This document shows, piece after piece, positions 14,088 through 19,359 of a DNA stretch of 19,359 nt. Location: the NCBI GenBank assembly GCA_964507035.1, contig CAZDOQ010000023.1:1-19359 (forward strand), read 5' to 3'. The DNA is from Pseudolachnospira sp964507035 (lineage in GTDB: Bacteria; Bacillota; Clostridia; Lachnospirales; Lachnospiraceae). A program made the position numbers and the translations under genes. How positions within the stretch are numbered: the first letter of the stretch is position 1; each line of letters opens with the position of its first letter. The notes beneath the pieces were generated by a model that was given only the letters and a program-made list of their open reading frames with translations, did not search any database and was not told the DNA's origin.

Positions 14088-15005
14088 TTACAGAATCACC
14101 ATCAGCAGCACCATGATTCCACAGCTGATCAGGAAGGAAAGGGAGGTGGTAAAGCTGGCCAGCCCCACATCTCCTCCCAGCTGCTCCACGTAGACGCTGG
14201 CAATACTGGGCACCGGCGCAAAGACGCTCATGACCAGCACCTGCCGGGTCAGCTGGTCAAAGGGCAGAAAACAGTAAAACAGAAGGGCCAGAACCAGGGC
14301 GCAGGCATATTTCCGGAGCAAGATGCCCAGGGCTATCCCCACATAGTTCTTCTCAAAACGGATCTCAAACATCAAACCGATCATAAACATGGAGACAAAA
14401 GCGTTGGCATTTCCCGTGGGCTCGGCCACCGTCACCAGGGCCTCCGGCGGCCGGATGCCAAACAGTGCCAGCACCACCAGGATCAGATAGGTGGGGATGG
14501 TCACCGAGCGCAGCAATTTCCGAAAGACCTCCCCCAGGGTCATCTTCTTTTCTCCCGGCACCTTCACCGTGCCGGCTGTGAAAATATAGACGCCTCCGGT
14601 GGCCATCACCGTATTGCCCGAGTCAAAGAGGGAGGCCAGCGCCAGTCCGCTTCCTCCCAGAAATTGCTGGACAAAGGGAATCAGGAAATTGCCCATGTTG
14701 AAGCTGGAGGCACAGATCATTTTCAGGCCCCGGAACTTCGGACTCTTCCGGTCCCGCCTGGTGGTCAAAAGAGAAACGAGCAGCGGAACCCAGTTGGCCA
14801 AAAACGCCAGCAGCACAATCCCCAACATAGAATACTCCAGGGTGAAGGAGCCAAAAGAGCAGATCACCGCCGCCGGCAGCGTGATATTTAACGTAATCTT
14901 GGCCAGCACCTGATAATCCAGGTCTCCAAAAAAGCGTTTTTTCTTCAGAACGTATCCCAACGCCAGCGGAACCAGGAGGGAAAGAAGCTTCCACAATATC
15001 TCCAT
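14088..15005 (-). CDS. AEC-family (auxin efflux carrier-type) transporter
   Basis: A 305-residue integral membrane protein with about ten hydrophobic helices in two halves, starting MEILWKLLSLLVPLALGYVL and containing ILNITLPAAVIC-type and SSFNMGNFLIPF segments (the latter near residues 93-104) plus PVPSIASVYVEQLGGD near the C-terminus. This is the bacterial Mem_trans (AEC) pattern, a family that exports or imports organic anions such as malate and other small carboxylates. The substrate cannot be read from sequence. The ATG at 15003-15005 lies 11 bases after GGGAGG and gives the normal family length; an upstream start at 15080 would place the coding region over the promoter. It is a single-gene unit with its own promoter. 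Confidence 0.85.
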   Translation of the reverse strand: MEILWKLLSLLVPLALGYVLKKKRFFGDLDYQVLAKITLNITLPAAVICSFGSFTLEYSMLGIVLLAFLANWVPLLVSLLTTRRDRKSPKFRGLKMICASSFNMGNFLIPFVQQFLGGSGLALASLFDSGNTVMATGGVYIFTAGTVKVPGEKKMTLGEVFRKLLRSVTIPTYLILVVLALFGIRPPEALVTVAEPTGNANAFVSMFMIGLMFEIRFEKNYVGIALGILLRKYACALVLALLFYCFLPFDQLTRQVLVMSVFAPVPSIASVYVEQLGGDVGLASFTTSLSFLISCGIMVLLMVIL

Positions 15006-15051
15006 CCCCAAACCATCCTCCCTTTCTCCAAGAGTCCACGGGGCCTTTTCC

Positions 15052-15080
15052 AATATAACATGGTTTTTAGGGCCGGTCAA
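15052..15080 (-). promoter_or_regulatory. Promoter of the AEC transporter gene
   Basis: On the minus strand TTGACC (15075-15080), 17 bases, then TATATT (15052-15057). Each box has one mismatch to consensus. It lies 46 bases upstream of the start codon. Confidence 0.82.
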
Positions 15081-15108
15081 TCAAAAGCCCTGGGGAAGCC
15101 ACGACAAA

Positions 15109-15126
15109 CGCATGAATCGCATGAAT
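15109..15126. repeat. Tandem 9-bp direct repeat upstream of the AEC promoter
   Basis: CGCATGAAT occurs twice head to tail (15109-15117 and 15118-15126), about 30 bases upstream of the -35 box. It could be an activator site or a junction mark next to the intron fragment; I cannot decide. Confidence 0.5.
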
Positions 15127-15164
15127 GTATTTCCCAACTAAGCCCATTGGTTTTTGGATTTTTT

Positions 15165-15363
15165 ACAAATTCATACCCTCATATACAGCCTTATATACGG
15201 TTTCTGTTCGTCAGACCCGAGGTTTGCCCGTGGTTAGTCTCCCACATCTAGCTTCCTTCAGATTCCACCTTACGATAGACACCCTTGCCTTCGGCTATAT
15301 CCTTCCCGCCACCGGGCGGATTCGGGACTTTCACCCGTTAGAAACGTGCGCCTGGCGGCGCAC
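15165..15363 (-). mobile_element. 5' fragment of a group II intron (domain I remnant)
   Basis: Read on the minus strand, the segment begins GTGCGCC at 15363, matching the GUGYG 5' end of group II introns. It then shows the start of domain I: a GTGCGCC/GGCGCAC stem, ACGGGTGAAAGTCCCG, GGTGGAATCTGAAGGAAGC, GGCAAACC, GGTCTGACGAACAG and ATATAAGGCTG. These are landmarks I know from bacterial intron 5' regions. Resemblance ends near 15165. There is no reverse transcriptase reading frame, and no domain V or VI, before the AEC promoter at 15080, so this is a dead, 3'-truncated copy. It starts 9 bases past the deacetylase terminator hairpin, the kind of site favoured by class C introns, though too little remains to assign a class. 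Confidence 0.75.
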
Positions 15364-15372
15364 ATAAATTTC

Positions 15373-15408
15373 GGGGCAGGCGCGACTCCTACGAATCACA
15401 CCTGCCCC
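15373..15408 (-). terminator. Terminator hairpin of the polysaccharide deacetylase gene
   Basis: GGGGCAGG with five further positions (two of them wobble) pairs with CCTGCCCC, giving a 13-position stem around a ten-base loop, starting 46 bases after the gene's stop. On the minus strand it is followed by CGAAATTTAT and then directly by the intron 5' end, so its T-run seems short or interrupted. Confidence 0.8.
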
Positions 15409-15454
15409 TGTTTGGAACTATCTATTTCCCGACAGCCCCCTTTTTCTGCTCTTG

Positions 15455-16837
15455 TTACATTTCCGGAACCGGCGTAGGCCGGGCGGAATCAAACACCGAG
15501 TCCACATCAAAGAACTGACTCAGCTTATCCGCATGGTAGTACATCTCATATCCGTCCACATTGATCCGGGCCTGACGCAGATACTGGGATGTGAACTGCA
15601 CCCACGGCTGGTTGCTGTCCACGTTGCAGTAGTAGTCAAAGCCCACGCTCTTCAGATAATCATATTTTTCATTGTCGTCATAACTGCGCCAGCTGCCGAT
15701 ATCCGTTCCCTTGGGGAAGATTAGAATATCCGTATCGCCGCCCAAAAGCGGGTCCACCTGGTCCAGCCATTTCTCCATATCCGTCTTCATATTCTCCAAG
15801 GTGGCCTCGCCCATATCCCGGTGACCCCAGCTGTGGGAGGCAAACTCCCAGCCCAGTTCCTTCATCCGGGCAGCCACCGCCGCAGCCTGCTCCCGCTCCT
15901 GATCCACATCAATGGAGGCGTACTCCTCCTTGTAGTCCTCGCTGGTGGGATCCCCGTATTTGGGAGCCGTCCGGTACCCCAAAATGCCGTCGTATCCGGT
16001 GAGAGCGACAATCCCCCGAGCGCCCTGGTAGGAGAAATCCGGGTGTTCCGCTATAAACTGCTCCAGCAGTGGCACCACGTCAAAGGCGCCGATCTGCACA
16101 GAGCCGTCCTGCATAGCCATCTCACAGGTGGGGATTCCGTCCTCCCCAATGATGATCTTGGTGGCAAAACCGTGGCCTTCCATATATTCATAGTAGGAAA
16201 CATCATCTATGGAGAGCACAAAGGGCTTCTTGCCTTCCGGCAGCATAATGGAGCCCTGGACCATCTCCCCGTTTTCCTCGTAGGCCATGTCGTGGATCTT
16301 GACCAGCACGTAATCATTCTCATACATCTGCTGGATGATCTTGTTGAACTCATCCACTGTGGTCATCACCTGATTGTAGTCGTCCGACTTTTCTGAGCCG
16401 AAGGCCAGATCCGTATCCACAATGAGAGAATGGAAGAAAATATGAGGGATCTGGGTGATATCCGCCTTCACCAACGTGGTCTTGGTCTCCTCATAACCGG
16501 CGATGGCGTTGGTGATGTCTGTGTTGGATTCATAGTCCTGCACCTCCTGCAGCCGGGCAATGGCTCCGTCATAATCGTAGGAGGCCGCCAGCCGCTCCGC
16601 CTCTGCCAGGGCAGTGGAAGCGTCGGAGACTTCTTCACTGCCTTCCGTGCTTTCAACTCCGCCTGTCTCTTCCCCCTCAGCGGAATCGGAACTGCCCCAA
16701 AAGCGGACTGCCAGCGCCACTACCGCTACCAACACCACCACCAGAACGAATGCTGCAATGATCCGGTTGCGGATGGCTCTTCTCCTTCTGGCCCGCCGCC
16801 TGCTCTCCCGAAGCCGGCTTCCTCTATAATCATCCAT
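15455..16837 (-). CDS. Membrane-anchored polysaccharide deacetylase (NodB-like, CE4)
   Basis: A 460-residue protein with a very basic cytoplasmic N-terminus (many Arg in residues 8-24), one membrane segment (about 26-46), an acidic Ser/Glu/Gly linker (48-75), a helical repeat-like region (75-125) and an extracellular NodB catalytic domain from about 200. SIDD (209-212) gives the metal and catalytic aspartates and SHSWGH (334-339) the two metal histidines of CE4 deacetylases, which remove acetyl groups from peptidoglycan or other amino sugars. A long insert (about 215-330) separates the two motifs. The ATG at 16835-16837 follows GGGGG with 7-base spacing; a TTG one codon upstream is less likely. 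It stands alone with its own promoter and terminator. The natural substrate is unknown. Confidence 0.88.
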   Translation of the reverse strand: MDDYRGSRLRESRRRARRRRAIRNRIIAAFVLVVVLVAVVALAVRFWGSSDSAEGEETGGVESTEGSEEVSDASTALAEAERLAASYDYDGAIARLQEVQDYESNTDITNAIAGYEETKTTLVKADITQIPHIFFHSLIVDTDLAFGSEKSDDYNQVMTTVDEFNKIIQQMYENDYVLVKIHDMAYEENGEMVQGSIMLPEGKKPFVLSIDDVSYYEYMEGHGFATKIIIGEDGIPTCEMAMQDGSVQIGAFDVVPLLEQFIAEHPDFSYQGARGIVALTGYDGILGYRTAPKYGDPTSEDYKEEYASIDVDQEREQAAAVAARMKELGWEFASHSWGHRDMGEATLENMKTDMEKWLDQVDPLLGGDTDILIFPKGTDIGSWRSYDDNEKYDYLKSVGFDYYCNVDSNQPWVQFTSQYLRQARINVDGYEMYYHADKLSQFFDVDSVFDSARPTPVPEM

Positions 16838-16905
16838 CAAGTTTCCCCCTTTTAGTTCATTTTGCGGTCCGGCGCTTTTTCATAAGCCACCGGTATATCG
16901 TACCT

Positions 16906-16934
16906 ATTCTACCATTGGAACCCAGCAGATGCAA
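16906..16934 (-). promoter_or_regulatory. Probable promoter of the deacetylase gene
   Basis: On the minus strand TTGCAT (16929-16934), 17 bases, then TAGAAT (16906-16911), with TGG directly before the -10 giving an extended -10 box. The -35 is a weak match. Confidence 0.6.
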
Positions 16935-16976
16935 GGGCGCAAATCTTAATAAATGCAGAACAATCTTACGATTCTG

Positions 16977-16996
16977 CTTTTTCCCGCGGGAAAAAG
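16977..16996. repeat. 20-bp perfect palindrome
   Basis: CTTTTTCCCG joined to CGGGAAAAAG: every position is symmetric. It lies about 45 bases upstream of the deacetylase -35 box, so an operator for a dimeric regulator is possible. It also begins 12 bases from a larger stem-loop, so the two may form one structured element. Confidence 0.6.
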
Positions 16997-17008
16997 GGGC
17001 AAAGTCAA

Positions 17009-17051
17009 GGCCCCGGCGGAGACCGGGAACCGGTTCCATTCCGCTGGGGCC
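17009..17051 (-). terminator. Large nested stem-loop (possible terminator of the Fe-S remnant)
   Basis: GGCCCCGGCGGA (17009-17020) pairs with TCCGCTGGGGCC (17040-17051) with one wobble, enclosing a second perfect palindrome GGAACCGGTTCC (17026-17037). On the minus strand it is followed by TTGACTTTGCCCCTTTTT. That fits a terminator of whatever gene once ended near 17124, but the inner palindrome is more than a terminator needs. Confidence 0.45.
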
Positions 17052-17123
17052 GTAAAGCTGGCAAAATCAGTTCAAACTGTAAGGGAAATCTGTTTCCCGG
17101 AAATCAGCAGGCGGCTCCTCCGG

Positions 17124-17400
17124 TCAGGTGCAGCGGCCGCAGTTGTTACAGACCGCCCGATCGATCTCAAGAATACCGTCCACCATCTTGGCAGTACCAA
17201 TGGGACATGCCTTCACCACCGAACGCGTCTACAAACAACCCTGGCGCTTGAACCGGATGCGGCATCTCCGGCTGGCCCCTATCCGACACCAAAACCCGGT
17301 AATCCGCACTGTACTGGTTCAGCACCCACTGGGTGGAAACCTCGTCTTTGGTCTTGAAAAGCACCCCGGCAAAGTTCTATCCGTTTATTTCCTCCATGTC
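17124..17400 (-). pseudogene. Degenerate remnant including a [4Fe-4S] ferredoxin-like motif
   Basis: The minus-strand frame from 17364 reads MLFKTKDEVSTQWVLNQYSA, then DYRVLVSDRGQPEMPHPVQA, and later FVDAFGGEG. It runs to a stop at 17167 and has an in-frame TAG upstream of it. Near 17220 the sensible reading moves to another frame: VVKACPIGTAKMVDGILEID, then RAVCNNCGRC, ending at a TGA (17124-17126). ACPxG followed by CNNCGRC resembles the ferredoxin-type cluster loops of NIR/SIR-like reductases and related Fe-S proteins, where further cysteines normally follow. The first part I do not recognise. The piece cannot make a functional protein as it stands and may be a fusion of two unrelated fragments. 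Confidence 0.4.
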
Positions 17401-17444
17401 GCCGCCTGTTTCTGCCTTCTGCGGAAAATTTTATTATATTCCAT

Positions 17445-17473
17445 TTGCTTTTTTTACACGCTTTGTATATACT
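17445..17473 (+). promoter_or_regulatory. Probable promoter of the MATE gene
   Basis: TTGCTT (17445-17450), 17 bases, then TATACT (17468-17473), 24 bases before the start codon. The -10 has one mismatch and the -35 is weak. The upstream stretch is AT-rich. Confidence 0.62.
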
Positions 17474-17497
17474 GAACTGACAAGGAGGAGGAGAGTC

Positions 17498-18862
17498 ATG
17501 AAAAAGGAGGCAAACGCTGTCAATTCCATCACGGAAGGTTCCATTTTACGGCCGCTTTTGATTTTCTTTTTCCCCATTCTTTTGGGGTCCTTTTTTCAGC
17601 AGCTTTACAACACGGTGGACACGGTAATCGTGGGCCAGTTTGTGGGAAAAGAAGCCCTGGCGTCTGTGGGAGCCACCAGCCAGCCCATTCAGTTCTTGAC
17701 CGGATTTTTGGTAGGGCTTGCCTCCAGTTCCACCGTTGTCATCTCCCAATTTTACGGAGCGCGCCGGGCAGACGATATGAAGGCTGCCATTGAGACATCT
17801 CTGGTCATTTCTCTGGCAGGCGGGCTGCTACTCACAGCCGTGGGCCTGCTCTTTTCCGGCCCCATTCTCCGGGCGCTGGACACCCCGGCAGACTGTTATG
17901 ACGGAGCTCTGCTCTACATGCAGGTCTACTTTTGGGGAACCATCCCTACCTTTATTTATAATATGGGAACCGGCATCCTCCGGGCCTTCGGAGACTCCCG
18001 CTCCCCTATGTATATCCTCATTGCCTGCTGTCTGGCCAACATTGTATTGGACTTGCTGTTCGTCCGCTTCTTTTACATGGGCGTGTTTGGCGCGGCTCTG
18101 GCCACCATCCTCTCCCAGCTTCTCAGCGCTGTGTTGATCGTCATTCCGCTGCTCCGAAACCAAGAGTTGCCCGCCTTCCAGCTGCGGCATCTCCGGTGCT
18201 CCGGCCGCATGACCAAGAGAATCCTGCAGATCGGCCTGCCCGCCGGACTCCAGTCCTCCACCTTTGCCATTGCCAACCTGCTGGCTCAGGCCGGTGTCAA
18301 CTCCTTTGGAACGGATATGGTGGCAGGCTGGACCGCCTACGGAAAAGCTGATGCTGTTTTTTGGATGATCAGCAGCGCTTTGGGCATTGCAGTGACCACC
18401 TTTGTGGGCCAGAACTTCGGCGCTCGCAAATACGACAGGATCAAAAAGTGTGTGAAGATCAGCCTGGCTTTGGACGCGGTGGCGGCGGTTCTGCTCAGCC
18501 TGATTTTCTGGACAGCCGGCCCCTTTATTCTGCGGCTGTTCAACGACGATCCGGCGGTGCTTTCCTGCGGCAACCAACTGATCCACCTGCTGGCCCCCTA
18601 CTATCTGCTTTACATTGGGGTAGAGATCTTCTCCGCCGCCATCCGGGGAGCCGGGGACGCCCTGTTCCCCATGCTCATGAACCTAGGCGGTATCTGTGTT
18701 TTCCGGGTGCTCTGGCTGATCATTGTGCTGCCCCCGCACCGCACCCTGCCGGTTTTGACCATCTGCTACCCCATCAGCTGGATCCTGACCTCCTCCCTGT
18801 TTGCAGTCTACTATTTCCGGGGCCGCTGGCTGAAAAAGCGAATCATAGACACTGCCGCCTGA
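17498..18862 (+). CDS. MATE-family multidrug/Na+-driven efflux transporter
   Basis: A 454-residue protein of normal MATE length with about twelve membrane helices in two homologous halves. Typical segments include PLLIFFFPILLGSFFQQLYNTVDTVIVG (N-terminal, with the FQQLYN motif), FVGKEALASVGATSQPIQFL, and the second-half counterparts LPAGLQSSTFAIANLLAQAGVNSFG and IAVTTFVGQNFGARKYDRIKK. Such pumps export drugs or metabolites using Na+ or H+ gradients; the substrate is not readable here. The start ATG at 17498-17500 follows AAGGAGGAGGAG. An in-frame upstream extension exists but has no sensible sequence. It is the only intact plus-strand gene in the window and converges on rnpB. Confidence 0.93.
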   Translation: MKKEANAVNSITEGSILRPLLIFFFPILLGSFFQQLYNTVDTVIVGQFVGKEALASVGATSQPIQFLTGFLVGLASSSTVVISQFYGARRADDMKAAIETSLVISLAGGLLLTAVGLLFSGPILRALDTPADCYDGALLYMQVYFWGTIPTFIYNMGTGILRAFGDSRSPMYILIACCLANIVLDLLFVRFFYMGVFGAALATILSQLLSAVLIVIPLLRNQELPAFQLRHLRCSGRMTKRILQIGLPAGLQSSTFAIANLLAQAGVNSFGTDMVAGWTAYGKADAVFWMISSALGIAVTTFVGQNFGARKYDRIKKCVKISLALDAVAAVLLSLIFWTAGPFILRLFNDDPAVLSCGNQLIHLLAPYYLLYIGVEIFSAAIRGAGDALFPMLMNLGGICVFRVLWLIIVLPPHRTLPVLTICYPISWILTSSLFAVYYFRGRWLKKRIIDTAA

Positions 18863-18866
18863 ACCC

Positions 18867-18918
18867 AAAATCCCGCGGAACCCAACGCTCTTTCGGGCGC
18901 GTCCTCCGCGGGATTTTT
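18867..18918. terminator. Shared bidirectional terminator of the MATE gene and rnpB
   Basis: AAAATCCCGCGGA (18867-18879) and TCCGCGGGATTTT (18905-18917) form a perfect 13-bp stem with a 25-base loop, ending in TTTTT on the plus strand. In the other direction the stem ends in TTTT. It begins 5 bases after the MATE stop and abuts the 3' end of rnpB. Confidence 0.9.
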
Positions 18919-18919
18919 A

Positions 18920-19265
18920 GATTCTGAGCAAAACGATAAGCCGGGTTCTGTCATGGGTGATCATCTATCTAGGCCTGGCGTCGCCGCCAGGCTCCAGCAA
19001 CCTACCCGGAAGCAGACGGGCCGCCTTACGCTTCCTGTTGGTCTTGCTTCGGATGGGGTTTACATGTGCCCCTCTCGTTACCGGGAGGGCGGTAGTCTCT
19101 TACACTGCCCTTCCACCCTTACCGGGGAAATCCCCGGCGGTACATTTCTGTTGCACTGGCCTTGGAGTCGCCTCCACCGGACGTTATCCGGCATCCTGCC
19201 CTGTGAAGCCCGGACTTTCCTCACCTGCCAAACGGCAGCCGCGATCACCTGTCTTACTCAGAGTC
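18920..19265 (-). ncRNA. rnpB: RNase P RNA
   Basis: The catalytic RNA that matures tRNA 5' ends. Read on the minus strand, it carries the conserved GAGGAAAGTCCGGGC near its 5' side (19208-19222), GCAACAGAAA, GTGTAAGAGACTACCG, TGTAAACCCC and the 3' signature ACAGAACCCGGCTTATCG (18934-18951). The terminal helix P1 is visible: GACTCTGAGT at the 5' end (19265-19256) pairs with GCTCAGAATC at the 3' end (18929-18920), with wobbles. The size of about 346 bases and the layout fit a type A bacterial RNA, and it is complete. A promoter lies directly upstream and a terminator directly downstream. Confidence 0.96.
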
Positions 19266-19268
19266 TTT

Positions 19269-19297
19269 AGTCTACCACATTTCCTCAAAGCTGGCAA
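19269..19297 (-). promoter_or_regulatory. Promoter of rnpB
   Basis: On the minus strand TTGCCA (19292-19297), 17 bases, then TAGACT (19269-19274). The expected transcript start falls at about 19262-19266, matching the start of helix P1. Confidence 0.85.
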
Positions 19298-19359
19298 GTA
19301 TCCTCTTGCTTGAGTTTCCGCAGAATTATCCCCACCAGATAAATCTGCTGCATTCTGTT

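Noticed and set aside
19298..19359. Possible C-terminal end of another minus-strand gene at the right edge
   Set aside because: About 20 codons are open to a stop overlapping the rnpB promoter, but the translation has no recognisable feature and is too short to support.

Overview
The window comes from a high-GC, Gram-positive-type bacterium. Strong GGAGG-like ribosome binding sites, an HrcA/CIRCE heat-shock operon, a YlmH homologue and an NfnAB-type electron-bifurcating pair all point to an anaerobic member of the Clostridia. An Oscillospiraceae-like gut bacterium is my best guess, by inference only. Nearly everything is read from the minus strand; the one intact plus-strand gene is a MATE transporter near the right end.

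Right to left along the minus strand, positions 9097 to 1 hold one long stress and translation operon. A sigma-A-type promoter and a perfect CIRCE operator are followed by hrcA, grpE, dnaK, dnaJ, prmA, a frameshifted small lipoprotein gene, rsmE, a cysteine desulfurase and thiI, which runs off the left edge. The chaperones (GrpE, DnaK, DnaJ) are coupled to their repressor (HrcA), to two translation-apparatus methyltransferases (PrmA for ribosomal protein L11, RsmE for 16S rRNA) and to a sulfur-transfer pair (desulfurase plus ThiI) for tRNA thiolation. Hairpins lie between dnaK and dnaJ and between the desulfurase gene and thiI.

From 9183 to 9775 the sequence is broken. It holds the C-terminal half of an amidase_2-type cell-wall hydrolase, butted directly against an AT-rich segment that carries a plus-strand protein fragment and large imperfect hairpins. 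This looks like a scar of insertion and deletion. Next come ylmH (S4 RNA-binding protein), a small frameshifted gene, and the nfnA-nfnB operon, which has a clear promoter and an intrinsic terminator.

From 13380 to 15450 there is an unrecognised 96-residue gene, a 100-N scaffold gap flanked by identical 55-bp copies (almost certainly an assembly overlap artefact), an AEC-family permease, and a 5' fragment of a group II intron lying just past the terminator of the next gene, a membrane-anchored NodB-type polysaccharide deacetylase. A cluster of palindromes and a degenerate Fe-S protein remnant precede the MATE gene. The window ends with RNase P RNA (rnpB) on the minus strand, convergent with the MATE gene and apparently sharing its terminator.

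I found no convincing new multi-gene system. The unusual content is mostly remnants: a group II intron fragment, broken genes, a foreign AT-rich patch, dyad symmetries and an assembly artefact.
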